A stretch of DNA of 64,000 nt from Galbibacter orientalis DSM 19592 (lineage in GTDB: Bacteria > Bacteroidota > Bacteroidia > Flavobacteriales > Flavobacteriaceae): NCBI RefSeq assembly GCF_000260115.1, contig NZ_JH651379.1, forward strand, positions 3,126,240 to 3,190,239, written 5' to 3'. Under the pieces are notes generated by a model that had not been told where the DNA came from, made no database searches, and saw only the letters and a program-made list of their open reading frames with translations. Shown here piece after piece: positions 47,357-56,011 of this stretch (position 1 is the first letter of the stretch; every line of letters starts with the position of its first letter). Made by a program: the position numbers and the translations under genes.

Positions 47357-47480
47357 TACTCGATAATCGAGATTTAAATACTCCGAGGCTTAGCTCGAAA
47401 TTAAAATGCTTACCCAGTTTAAATACCTCGTGAGCTTGTCTCGAAGTAGTTTGCTAAAGGGCTTTTATCCCTCATAAAGA
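47357..47480 (+). repeat. Dispersed repeat family R3, copy 2
   Basis: TACTCGATAATCGAGATTTAA, CCGAGGCTTAGCTCGAAAT and GAGCTTGTCTCGAAGTAGTTTG match the blocks of copy 1 (22171). Further decayed sequence to about 47560 (TCCCTCATAA; TCGAAATGAATTA) recurs near 57131-57200. It occupies the 438-bp gap 47242-47679. Confidence 0.65.
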
Positions 47481-47643
47481 AGCGAATACCATAAAAGAAG
47501 CTATGAGTTTACTGAAGAACTTTGCATCGAAATGAATTAAATTTGTTTTGTTAGAATACTTTGAGAGCTTGACTGAAGCAATTGATTCTTGATTTTTATT
47601 AGAAATAATCATGTTTATTGAGGAATAAATTGAGAAATGTGCT

Positions 47644-47651
47644 TATCTTTG
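47644..47651 (+). promoter_or_regulatory. Promoter -7 box of the 57-residue membrane protein gene
   Basis: TATCTTTG matches TAnnTTTG, 28 nt before the ATG at 47680. A TTG at 47618-47620 lies 23 nt upstream. Confidence 0.55.
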
Positions 47652-47679
47652 AGGCGAATTCAGAAAATTTCCGGAAACT

Positions 47680-47853
47680 ATGTTCGAATTTGATCAGTAT
47701 CTTGGCTTTTTAGCGTTCTTATCTATCCTTACAATAGGATTTTGGTTAATGATTTTTTTATTAACCTTTGTAATTCCTTATTGGTTAGGAGGATCAATCA
47801 TTGAATTGATAAAAGAGAAAAGAGCAGCTAAAAAAGCAAAGTTAGAAGAATAA
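47680..47853 (+). CDS. Small membrane protein, 57 residues
   Basis: The ORF ATG 47680 to TAA 47851 reads MFEFDQYLGFLAFL, then a hydrophobic segment ILTIGFWLMIFLLTFVIPYW, a GGS turn and a charged tail ELIKEKRAAKKAKLEE. One long or two short helices are predicted. Support for a real gene comes from a consensus promoter box 28 nt upstream, a perfect terminator starting at its stop codon, and a coherent membrane-plus-basic-tail composition. I know of similar small proteins in Flavobacteriia but of no function. Confidence 0.72.
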   Translation: MFEFDQYLGFLAFLSILTIGFWLMIFLLTFVIPYWLGGSIIELIKEKRAAKKAKLEE

Positions 47854-47881
47854 AAAAAGAAGCCAATCGGCTTCTTTTTTT
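47852..47881. terminator. Bidirectional terminator
   Basis: The 13-bp perfect stem AAAAAAAGAAGCC (47852-47864) / GGCTTCTTTTTTT (47869-47881) has the loop AATC. It is shared by the small membrane protein gene and the convergent TonB-dependent receptor gene. Confidence 0.92.
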
Positions 47882-47904
47882 GTATACTATTTGTTGATAT
47901 TTTT

Positions 47905-50424
47905 TTATCCTTCAAATTCTCCACCTTCATCACCACCATTTCCATCATTACCTCTTTTACCACGTTCTCCACGTTGGTTTTTAGGCTGATTGAATCGGTA
48001 TATAAAAGACACGGTAAATTGGCGTTGTCTCCACTGGAACTCACTGTCGGAAGTAAAAGATAGTTGCCCAGCATCGTTATAAGACTCTGTGTAAGATCTT
48101 CTTTTACGAGAGTTTAGCAAGTCGCTTACATTCATAGAAATTGTAGCATTGTCATCTAAAATATCTTTACTTAATGCCATGTCAATAGAAAGCATTCCTT
48201 CAGATTTTGTTTGAGAATTTTCTCTTGGACCCATATAGAAACCGTTTGTTTGCCAGTCTATTTTTGAAGGAAGTTTCACTTTAGCACTTAAACGAGAAAA
48301 CCAACTTGTATTTGAAGCACCATAATCTACTCCTTCATATTCTCCTTCAGTATCAAATTTAAAGAAGTTAAAACTACCGTTAAATTGAAGCCATTCAATA
48401 GCACTATACATAACTCCGACTTCTCCACCATACCTTTGGTTTGTAGCCAAGTTAATAGGGATTGTACGGATAATATCAATTCCATCGGAAGTTTGTTGTC
48501 CTGTTTCCGTTTGGATTCTCTCAAAAGCATCGGTCTCTCTTTGGTAGTAAACAGAAGAAGTTAATGTTAATTTATCCCATCTTTTTAAATACCCTAAATC
48601 AAAAGCATCTGCAAAAGCAGGATTTAAATCAGGATTTCCTTGGAATATATTTGCTCTACTAGATCTAGAAGGAAAAGGATTGATAAACCAACCTCTAGGA
48701 CGGTTGATACGTCTGTTATATCCTAAAGTAACATTTTCATTGTCTCCCAATTCATAAGTTACATTTACAGTAGGGAAGAGGTTTAAATATTTTTTGTTGA
48801 AGTCAGGATCAAAATTAAACCCTAAAGTGTCAATTAACGCTTCGTCGTCTAGTTCCGAGGTTACTTTTCCTTTTAATTGAGTATTCTCTAATCTAAGTCC
48901 TAATAAAAATGAAAATTTACCATATTTATTACCATACTGAGAATAGATTGCATTTACATTTTCTTCGTAAGTAAAGAGATTTGAAAGACTATAATTTGTT
49001 TCATAGCTATCTGTGTTTGGATTGTATGTATCTAAATTATAATCGTTTTCATTTTTTTCGAAACTCCCACGATATCCAGCTTCAAATTGTGCATCTCCCA
49101 TAGGTAATACATAATCTGCTTGTACTAAATATTCTGTCTCTTTTTCAGTTTCAAAAACTCTTTCTAAGTTGATAATTTCTTCGGTAGGGAAGAATTGATT
49201 TTCAGCAATATCAGTATTAATCTCTTCGTTATCAGTAGAGTACTGAAAATCTGCTGTTAATTTATGCCCTTCATCGTTAAAATTATTGGTATAGTTTAAA
49301 GAAAACTGATAGGTGTTATCATCTTCATTTTCTACCTCTTCTCTTAAGGTTTTACTATCAACAACATCATTTATATATCTTACGGTATTATTTTCGGTGC
49401 CATCTCTTTCATCAGAAAAACGAGTAAAAAAGCTACCAGTAATAGAAGATTTTTCAGTTAAGAAATATTCCATTCCTAAATTAACATTAAAACCTTTATT
49501 TCTACGGAACATATCTCTGTCTTCAGTAATTCTACTAAATTTAGAGTTGTAATAATAATTGTCAAAATTTGCATTTCCAGGAGGCTCACGGTAAAAATAA
49601 CCTAAGGTTGTAAATAAATTAAAGTTATTAGTTCTTAAGTTTAAGTTTGTATTTACCTGACTTGTAGATGGGTATCCTGCATTTAAATTTACAGAACCAT
49701 TAAAACCAAGTGTTTTTTCTTTCTTTAAAACGATATTTAAAATACCAGCAGTACCTTCAGCATCATATCTAGCGGATGGACTCGTAATTACTTCCACTTT
49801 CTCAATAGCATCTGCAGGAAGTTGTTTTAGCGCATCTGTAGAACCAAATCCTGCCATGGCAGAAGGTTTTCCGTTAATTAAGATACGGACATTTTCATTT
49901 CCTCTTAAGCTAATAGCACCTTCAACATCTACCGTTACAGAAGGAACGTTTCCTAAGGCGTCGCTTACAGAAGCACCGCTAGTGGTAAGGTCTTTTCCTA
50001 TATTGTAAACTTTTTTATCCAGTCTAACTTCTACGGTAGTTTTCTCTCCAACTACTTCAACAGCATCCAATTGTGCTACATCTATAGCTAATTTAATAGT
50101 ACCTAAATCTTTATCGGCAGTAAGATTTTGATTGTTTAATGTATAAGGTCTATAGGAAATGTATTCAAGTCTTATGTTGTATTTACCTGCAGGAGCATCT
50201 ACACTAAAGTTACCATTTTGATCGGTAACTCCACCAGTAACTTGGTTTGGATCGTCCAAACTTTGCAAAACAAGAGTAGCATATTCTAAAGGTTCTGAAG
50301 TATCTGCATCAATTGCTTTTCCAGATACGGTAATTTGTCCTCCTTCATTTCTATTTGGATTTTGCGCAAATAAAAAGGTAGTAAATAGGGTTGCTGCAAA
50401 AATGCAGAAGTGTCTAAATTTCAT
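47905..50424 (-). CDS. TonB-dependent receptor / outer-membrane beta-barrel protein
   Basis: 839 residues. The signal peptide (FAATLFTTFLFAQ) leads into a carboxypeptidase-regulatory-like domain (VSGKAIDADTSEPLEYATLVL, about 32-110). A plug follows (LDAVEVVGEKTTVEVRLDKKVYN, GNENVRILINGKPSAMAGFG, EKVEVITSPSARYDAEGTAGI), then an outer-membrane-beta-barrel-family barrel. It ends with a barrel strand FTVSFIYRFNQ and an unusual hydrophilic Gly/Arg/Asp/Glu-rich tail of about 25 residues. This type imports or secretes unknown substrates. No partner SusD is present. Confidence 0.9.
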   Translation of the reverse strand: MKFRHFCIFAATLFTTFLFAQNPNRNEGGQITVSGKAIDADTSEPLEYATLVLQSLDDPNQVTGGVTDQNGNFSVDAPAGKYNIRLEYISYRPYTLNNQNLTADKDLGTIKLAIDVAQLDAVEVVGEKTTVEVRLDKKVYNIGKDLTTSGASVSDALGNVPSVTVDVEGAISLRGNENVRILINGKPSAMAGFGSTDALKQLPADAIEKVEVITSPSARYDAEGTAGILNIVLKKEKTLGFNGSVNLNAGYPSTSQVNTNLNLRTNNFNLFTTLGYFYREPPGNANFDNYYYNSKFSRITEDRDMFRRNKGFNVNLGMEYFLTEKSSITGSFFTRFSDERDGTENNTVRYINDVVDSKTLREEVENEDDNTYQFSLNYTNNFNDEGHKLTADFQYSTDNEEINTDIAENQFFPTEEIINLERVFETEKETEYLVQADYVLPMGDAQFEAGYRGSFEKNENDYNLDTYNPNTDSYETNYSLSNLFTYEENVNAIYSQYGNKYGKFSFLLGLRLENTQLKGKVTSELDDEALIDTLGFNFDPDFNKKYLNLFPTVNVTYELGDNENVTLGYNRRINRPRGWFINPFPSRSSRANIFQGNPDLNPAFADAFDLGYLKRWDKLTLTSSVYYQRETDAFERIQTETGQQTSDGIDIIRTIPINLATNQRYGGEVGVMYSAIEWLQFNGSFNFFKFDTEGEYEGVDYGASNTSWFSRLSAKVKLPSKIDWQTNGFYMGPRENSQTKSEGMLSIDMALSKDILDDNATISMNVSDLLNSRKRRSYTESYNDAGQLSFTSDSEFQWRQRQFTVSFIYRFNQPKNQRGERGKRGNDGNGGDEGGEFEG

Positions 50425-50474
50425 AGCATGCGTTTATTAGTAGTAGTTTTTAGTTATTCTCATAACTTTGACGC

Positions 50475-50482
50475 CAAATTTA
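50475..50482 (-). promoter_or_regulatory. Promoter -7 box of the beta-barrel gene
   Basis: TAAATTTG on the minus strand, 51 nt before the start, matches TAnnTTTG. Confidence 0.5.
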
Positions 50483-50514
50483 GACGATGGTTTAACCCTA
50501 TTTGGTTAAACTTA

Positions 50515-50856
50515 TCATAAAATTGCCTTAATATTTTCAGGCGGTCTACCTATTACTGCTACGTTGTTTTTTATAACTATCGGGCGTTCAATAAGTTTAG
50601 GGTTTTCAATCATAGCCTCGATAATTTCATCATCTGTTAAAATTTTATTTTTAAAATTTTCTTTCCAAATGTTTTCATTTTTACGAACCAAATTGATGGG
50701 TTTAATTCCTAAACAATTAATTATTTTTCGAAGTTCTTTTTCTGAAGGAATTTCTTCTAAATATTTTACAACTTCATATTCTTTTCCCGATTCTTCAATT
50801 ATTTGAAGTCCTTCTCTAGATTTTCTACAACGAGGATTATGATATATTTTAATCAT
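50515..50856 (-). CDS. ArsC/Spx-family arsenate reductase-like protein
   Basis: 113 residues from the ATG at 50856; the longer frame adds 12 unlikely residues before MIKIYHNPRC. The N-terminal NPRCRKSREGL holds the catalytic Cys10. ENPKLIERPIVIKNNVAVIGRP near the end carries the ERPIV/RP segment typical of ArsC-family reductases. It could be glutaredoxin-dependent arsenate reductase, but in the absence of other ars genes it may be a general redox protein of the ArsC/YffB type. Confidence 0.85.
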   Translation of the reverse strand: MIKIYHNPRCRKSREGLQIIEESGKEYEVVKYLEEIPSEKELRKIINCLGIKPINLVRKNENIWKENFKNKILTDDEIIEAMIENPKLIERPIVIKNNVAVIGRPPENIKAIL

Positions 50857-50977
50857 GATTTTTAGAATTTTGAAAATTATATTGCTTCTCACAAAGATGA
50901 AGCTAATTCTGCTTTAAAATAAACGTGAATTATTTGATTAATTTATACTTGAATAGTAAAATGTTATTTGCATTAAG

Positions 50978-52072
50978 TTATTCGTCTTTTTGTCCCATCA
51001 TCATTAAATAGGCTTTTAGAAATTCATCAATATTTCCATCCATTACGGCATCTACATTTCCTGTTTCATGAGCTGTACGTACATCTTTCACCAATTTATA
51101 TGGATGCATTACATAATTACGAATTTGAGATCCCCATTCAATTTTCATTTTGGAAGATTCTATTTCATCTCTTGCCGCCTGACGTTTTTTAAGCTCTATT
51201 TCATACAATTGCGATTTAAGCATTTGCATGGCTTTTTCTCTATTTTCTAACTGCGAACGTGTTTCTGAGTTGTGGATTATAATTCCAGTTGGATGGTGAG
51301 TAAGGATGGCTTTTGTCTCTACCTTATTTACATTTTGACCACCAGCGCCGCTAGAACGAGCAAAATCCCATGAAATATCAGCAGGATTAATATCTATTTC
51401 AATAGAATCATCCGCAAGTGGGTATACATAAACCGATGCAAATGAGGTGTGCCGTTTTGCATTGCTATCAAAAGGAGAAATACGTACCAATCTATGTACA
51501 CCATTTTCGCCCTTTAACCAACCAAAAGCAAAATCGCCTTCAAATTCTAATGTAACCGTTTTTATACCTGCAACATCTCCTTCTTGGTGGTTTAGTTCTT
51601 TTATTTTATATCCATTTTTTTCTCCCCACATTAAATACATCCGCATAAGCATAGAAGCCCAATCGCAACTTTCTGTTCCTCCAGCTCCAGCAGTAATTTG
51701 CAAAACTGCACTCATACTATCTCCTTCTTCAGAAAGCATATTTTTAAATTCCATGCCTTCTATTAGCGACTTAGCTTTTTCGAACTGTGTTACAATATCT
51801 TCTTCTGTGGCTTCTCCTTCTTTATAAAATTCAAACAAAACATCAAGCTCGGTTACCAATGTATTTGCTTTATTGTAGTCTTCTACCCATTTTTTTTGAG
51901 TACGTAACGCTCTCATTATAGCTTCTGCTTCTTTTGGTTTATCCCAAAAATCTGGAGCAAAAGTCTTTTCTTCTTCATTTTGGATTTCAATAAGTTTCTG
52001 TTCAATATTGAGGTATCCTTTTAAATCGGCTGTTCTTTCTGCAAGATTTTTTACCTGATCGGTAGTAATCAT
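50978..52072 (-). CDS. prfB: Peptide chain release factor 2 (no programmed frameshift)
   Basis: 364 residues, class I release factor reading UGA and UAA. The GGQ loop is SSGAGGQNVNKVETKA, and the anticodon-like tripeptide SPF is in VRISPFDSNAKRHTS. The reading frame is continuous from MITTDQVKNLAERTADL to the end. The in-frame CTTTGA shift site that follows the corresponding N-terminal L-x-x-YL segment in many bacteria is not there (codons GGA TAC CTC AAT). So autoregulation by +1 frameshifting appears absent. Confidence 0.95.
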   Translation of the reverse strand: MITTDQVKNLAERTADLKGYLNIEQKLIEIQNEEEKTFAPDFWDKPKEAEAIMRALRTQKKWVEDYNKANTLVTELDVLFEFYKEGEATEEDIVTQFEKAKSLIEGMEFKNMLSEEGDSMSAVLQITAGAGGTESCDWASMLMRMYLMWGEKNGYKIKELNHQEGDVAGIKTVTLEFEGDFAFGWLKGENGVHRLVRISPFDSNAKRHTSFASVYVYPLADDSIEIDINPADISWDFARSSGAGGQNVNKVETKAILTHHPTGIIIHNSETRSQLENREKAMQMLKSQLYEIELKKRQAARDEIESSKMKIEWGSQIRNYVMHPYKLVKDVRTAHETGNVDAVMDGNIDEFLKAYLMMMGQKDE

Positions 52073-52169
52073 AAATCTATATTTTCTTCAAAAGTAAAAC
52101 ACTTTTTTAAATGATTATAAGTTTTTAAAGGATGTATAGTAACTTTACAAAAAAAAATAGTGTTTTTTC

Positions 52170-53204
52170 ATGAATATAAATTTAATAAGCGATACAGTAA
52201 CTAAACCATCCAAAGAAATGTTGGAGGCAATGATGAATGCTAACGTTGGGGATGATGTTTTTAAAGATGATGCTACGGTGAACGAACTGGAAGCTAAAGT
52301 GGCTAAAATGTTTGGTAAAGAAGCGGCGTTATTTTTTCCGAGCGGAACTATGGCTAATCAAACCGCTATAAAAGTCCATACGCAACCCGGAGAACAATTG
52401 ATAGCTGATAAAGATGCTCATATTTTTAATTATGAAGGGGGAGGCGTTAGTTTTAATAGTGGAGTGTCTTGTAAATTAATTGATGGCGATAATGGTAGGT
52501 TTACCGCAAATAATGTAATTGATTCTATAAATCCTCCAGATTTTTATCATAGTCCGCTTACCACATTGGTTTGTCTAGAAAATACAGCAAATAGAGGGGG
52601 AGGCGCTTGTTGGGATTTCGAAGAAATTTTAGAGATTAGAAAAGTTTGTGATGAAAATTCTTTGGGATTACATTTGGATGGAGCGCGACTTTGGAATGCT
52701 TTGGTGGCAAAAAATGAAACTCCTTTACAATACGGAAAAGTATTCGATTCTATTTCTGTTTGTTTGAGTAAAGGACTAGGATGCCCAATAGGATCTGTGT
52801 TAACAGGAAGTAAAGAGTTTATGGATAAAGCATTGAGAGTTCGGAAAGTTTTGGGCGGAGGAATGCGACAAGCAGGGTATTTGGCGGCGGCTGGAATTTA
52901 TGCATTAGATGCTAACATAGAGAGACTGGCAGAAGACCATAAAAGAGCTAAAGAACTGGCAGAAGTGCTTTCCAAAACATCTTATATTAAAAAAATAGAC
53001 CCTGTAGAGACTAATATTTTAATTTTCTATTTAAATGATGATATAGATATTGCTGAATTTATGGAAGCGCTCCATAAAAAATCAATTTCTATTATTAATA
53101 TGGGGCAAGGTAAATTACGTATTGTAACACATTTAGATTATACATCTCAAATGCATGAGATTGTTTTAAAAACACTATCAGAATTAGAAGTAAAAAAACG
53201 CTAG
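52170..53204 (+). CDS. Threonine aldolase (GntG family, PLP-dependent)
   Basis: 344 residues. The N-terminal LISDTVTKPSKEMLEAM and VGDDVFKDDATVNELE are typical of low-specificity L-threonine aldolases. Other marks are FFPSGTMANQTAIK, HLDGARLWNALVA (PLP Asp) and SVCLSKGLGCPIGS with the Schiff-base lysine. It cleaves threonine or allo-threonine to glycine and acetaldehyde in the cytosol. Monocistronic, followed by a long hairpin. Confidence 0.92.
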   Translation: MNINLISDTVTKPSKEMLEAMMNANVGDDVFKDDATVNELEAKVAKMFGKEAALFFPSGTMANQTAIKVHTQPGEQLIADKDAHIFNYEGGGVSFNSGVSCKLIDGDNGRFTANNVIDSINPPDFYHSPLTTLVCLENTANRGGGACWDFEEILEIRKVCDENSLGLHLDGARLWNALVAKNETPLQYGKVFDSISVCLSKGLGCPIGSVLTGSKEFMDKALRVRKVLGGGMRQAGYLAAAGIYALDANIERLAEDHKRAKELAEVLSKTSYIKKIDPVETNILIFYLNDDIDIAEFMEALHKKSISIINMGQGKLRIVTHLDYTSQMHEIVLKTLSELEVKKR

Positions 53205-53227
53205 TGTTTATATTTTAAAGAATAGTA

Positions 53228-53289
53228 AGCAACCAAGCTTAGTTGAAAAATTTCCCCCAAAATTTTTAACTACGCTTAGATTGGTTGCT
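53228..53289. terminator. Long imperfect hairpin between convergent genes
   Basis: AGCAACCAAGCTTAGTTGAA pairs imperfectly with TTAACTACGCTTAGATTGGT then TGCT, across a pyrimidine/A-rich loop. Located between the threonine aldolase gene and the 593-residue gene; probably a bidirectional terminator. Confidence 0.7.
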
Positions 53290-53301
53290 CATTATATTAT
53301 T

Positions 53302-55083
53302 TCAAAACAATTTTTTCTGTACTTTTTCTAAGTTGATTTTGGCAAAATTTAATTCAGCAATTAATAGCTTTTTTTTGCTATTTATAAAGTCAGAGGAGTT
53401 TTTGAATATAGAAGTGTAATAATTAATTCCTTCTAAAAGATTATTGGTAAAATTTTTAATGTACTTCTCTTGTTTTTTGTCCAATACCTTTGGGAGATTT
53501 TCAATTTCCTTTTTAAGGTAATCAATGTAAAGATTCAATTCTTTTATGAACATATTCGGACGGTCTTGTCTTGAAATAACATTTGTTTCCCCATAAATAT
53601 GTTGTGCCATTTCTTCTAATTTTAAAATTTGTGAGAAATAAGCCATATTGGGGCCAGGGCATATAGAAACGCCTTTTCCTTCTTGTTTTGTAGGAAGGTT
53701 ATTTGCCAAAAGTGCAGAAGTACCCAAGCCTACACAAATACAAGATTTTTCAATAATTCTATTATAAGCTTTTAGATATTCTTCTGATGTTAATTCTTTC
53801 TGTTTGAGTTCATTTATTTTAAGATGTTGATATTGTCTTGATGCCGTACAAATACTTTTTTCAGTAAATTCTTTATTTAGAGAAACATATTTTTTAGGAC
53901 AAGAACTTCCTGGTCTTCCTTTTTGGATAAGTTTATCTTTTTCTATGTCTTTGGTGTTGCCTCGTAAATTATTAAAAGGAACTCCCAAAGGAGAGATATT
54001 ACTTAAATAAAGGTCTTTTTCTGTAGCATTTACCAATTTTTTTAGTGTTGCATTATCTACAGTGGTGGCTTCTGGAACTAGTAAAAAGGGAGAGCCCCAT
54101 CCAACGGAATCCAATTTATAATGGTTTAATAAAAACTCGTGTTCTTGGTGTGTTCCAACACCTCCTTGCGCAGTAATTTTTATTGGAAGTGGAGAAACTG
54201 GAGCTTGAATTTCCTTAGTTTTTAATGCTTTTTTATATATTTCATGAAGTTCTGAGGTTAAAACTTCTTTATTATTTTTAAATGTTTCTAGTATTGGGCC
54301 TAATAAATAACCTTCGGTAGCAAAGGCATGTCCGCCACAATTTAACCCAGATTCTACTCTAAACTCGGAAACCCAAATTCCCTTTTTTACTAAGAATTTT
54401 CCTTGAATTAAAGCCGACCTATAATCGCTTACCTTTAAAACTACTTTTTTTTTGAGTGTATTATTTTCAGGATAAAAATCTTTAAAACTTTCAATATATC
54501 CATATAAACGCGGATTCATGCCTGCTGAAAGAATTAAGGATCCGTTTACATTGCTCTCTGCAAAACCTCTTAATGCTGCATGTGCGTCATTATAAATAGT
54601 AGGCAATTGAACGTTGTCTTTGTAATTGTCTTTATCAACTTTGGTCATTATATTAACATCAATGCTCCCTTTGTGAATGTTTTTCTGAAGCCAATCTTTT
54701 ATGTCTCCAAAGCAATTGGTAGAAGAGAGTTTCTTTAAAAACTCTTCTTTTTTAGAAGGAATAATATTGAAATAGCTTTTTAACTCTTCAATCGTTTCAA
54801 TCGATGTGTTTTTTAATTGCTCAACCTTAGAGTCGATTAAAGTATTCATTAAATCTAAATAGGAAGTAATACGCTTCGCTCTAAAATCGTCTATCTTTTC
54901 AGAAATTTCAGTATAAATAAGATTGTATTTTTTGCAATAATGCTTTCTCATTTTTTCAATGAGAACATCATCTACCAAAGAAATAGTAGAATCTATTCCA
55001 TAAGGCGCAACTTTTAAAGGAGAGTCTATGGTGAAACCTATTCCCATTACTGGAATGTGAAAGGAATGCTGTTTGGGTGTCAT
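53302..55083 (-). CDS. Uncharacterised 593-residue protein with TIM-barrel-like and Cys-rich segments
   Basis: I do not recognise a named family. The N-terminus (HSFHIPVMGIGFTIDSPLKVAPYGI) and KITAQGGVGTHQEHEFLLNHYK followed by GWGSPFLLVPEATTVD recall FMN-binding TIM barrels such as nitronate monooxygenases and glutamate-synthase-like enzymes. Eight conserved-looking cysteines sit in short motifs: NCFGD, NCGGHAF, SSCPKKY, ICTASRQ, CICVGLG and ICPGPNMA. These could bind an Fe-S cluster. The C-terminal ~110 residues are helical. No signal peptide, so cytosolic. It stands alone, with a convergent gene downstream. Confidence 0.6.
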   Translation of the reverse strand: MTPKQHSFHIPVMGIGFTIDSPLKVAPYGIDSTISLVDDVLIEKMRKHYCKKYNLIYTEISEKIDDFRAKRITSYLDLMNTLIDSKVEQLKNTSIETIEELKSYFNIIPSKKEEFLKKLSSTNCFGDIKDWLQKNIHKGSIDVNIMTKVDKDNYKDNVQLPTIYNDAHAALRGFAESNVNGSLILSAGMNPRLYGYIESFKDFYPENNTLKKKVVLKVSDYRSALIQGKFLVKKGIWVSEFRVESGLNCGGHAFATEGYLLGPILETFKNNKEVLTSELHEIYKKALKTKEIQAPVSPLPIKITAQGGVGTHQEHEFLLNHYKLDSVGWGSPFLLVPEATTVDNATLKKLVNATEKDLYLSNISPLGVPFNNLRGNTKDIEKDKLIQKGRPGSSCPKKYVSLNKEFTEKSICTASRQYQHLKINELKQKELTSEEYLKAYNRIIEKSCICVGLGTSALLANNLPTKQEGKGVSICPGPNMAYFSQILKLEEMAQHIYGETNVISRQDRPNMFIKELNLYIDYLKKEIENLPKVLDKKQEKYIKNFTNNLLEGINYYTSIFKNSSDFINSKKKLLIAELNFAKINLEKVQKKLF

Positions 55084-55260
55084 ATTTTTTGTTTTCAGTT
55101 TAAGAGTATATCCTTGTATTTAGTTTAGAATGGTATCCAACTAGGATGCTCTGCAGTGCAATATTATTTAATTGCAATTATAAAAAATATGACAAATGTC
55201 AGTTTTGCAAGATAGACATGTATCTTTTTATGGAAGAAAAAGGTTTTTTATAAGAAAAAT

Positions 55261-55493
55261 CATTAATGTCCGAGTAAAAATACAAGACCGCTTTGCTATA
55301 AGAAAAAAGAACAAAGACTAAATCTTAACTACCACAAAATAAGTAGCTTAAAAAGACTGCATTTCAAAAATTCCCTTTTTTATTCATTTTTACTAATAGC
55401 AAGGGGTCTATTTTTAAAACTCCATTTAAACCTTGATATATGTGGAGTTCAATAAATTCCGTTAATTTTTATCGGGCAACAATAAAGAAAAAT
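55261..55493 (+). repeat. Dispersed repeat family R1, copy B
   Basis: The longest of the three copies, starting CATTAATGTCCGAGTAAAAA. It contains CAAGACCGCTTTGC, AAGAAAAAAGA, GACTAAATCTTAACTACC, TTTAAACCTTGATATA, TGGAGTTCAATAAATTCCG and GGGCAACAATAA. It fills the second half of the 415-bp gap 55084-55498; the first half (55084-55260) holds nothing I recognise. Confidence 0.78.
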
Positions 55494-55498
55494 GAATT

Positions 55499-55819
55499 TT
55501 AGTTTATACTTTTTATGGCAGCTGAAGGGATATTTTTTTTCATTGTATTTATTCCGTTTTCCATTCCTGCTTCTGAAGAATACACCTGACTTTTACCGAT
55601 AATTTCTCCATTATTAGTATTTATCACAAAATAAAACTTTCCATCTACATTCGTTTTTCTTTCATATTTATAATGAGTATTATCTTTTATAGCCTCAATA
55701 ACAGCAAGGGCCTGTTCTTTACTGGCGTAATAATTACTAGTAAATAATAGTTGGTTATTTGGAGTTTTAAACTCAAAAGCGACTAAGGCTTTATTTTTTA
55801 TCAATAAAATCTTAAACAT
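55499..55819 (-). CDS. YegP-type DUF1508 protein
   Basis: 106 residues from the ATG at 55819 (MFKILLIKNKALVAFEFK); the longer frame adds 23 residues without family similarity. Two DUF1508 repeats are visible: FEFKTPNNQLLFTSNYYASKE with its following helix, and FYFVINTNNGEIIGKSQVYSS with GMENGINTMKKN. Each carries the family's G/N-E-I-I-G/L-x-S core. YegP-like proteins are small and cytosolic, of unknown function. Confidence 0.85.
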   Translation of the reverse strand: MFKILLIKNKALVAFEFKTPNNQLLFTSNYYASKEQALAVIEAIKDNTHYKYERKTNVDGKFYFVINTNNGEIIGKSQVYSSEAGMENGINTMKKNIPSAAIKSIN

Positions 55820-56011
55820 ATAGTAAATAGTTAGTTTTTGTGTCCGAAATTTAATAGTAAGCTTCAAATAGGACAGAAAAATAGGCATTTTTAATGATAA
55901 TTTAATGAGGATTAATTTGATATTTTATAAAGTTATTCCTAATTTTATGTTAAATACTCTTTCCCTCAAGCACTATATGTTGCTTAATACTAATCACTTA
56001 ATTAAAAAATC

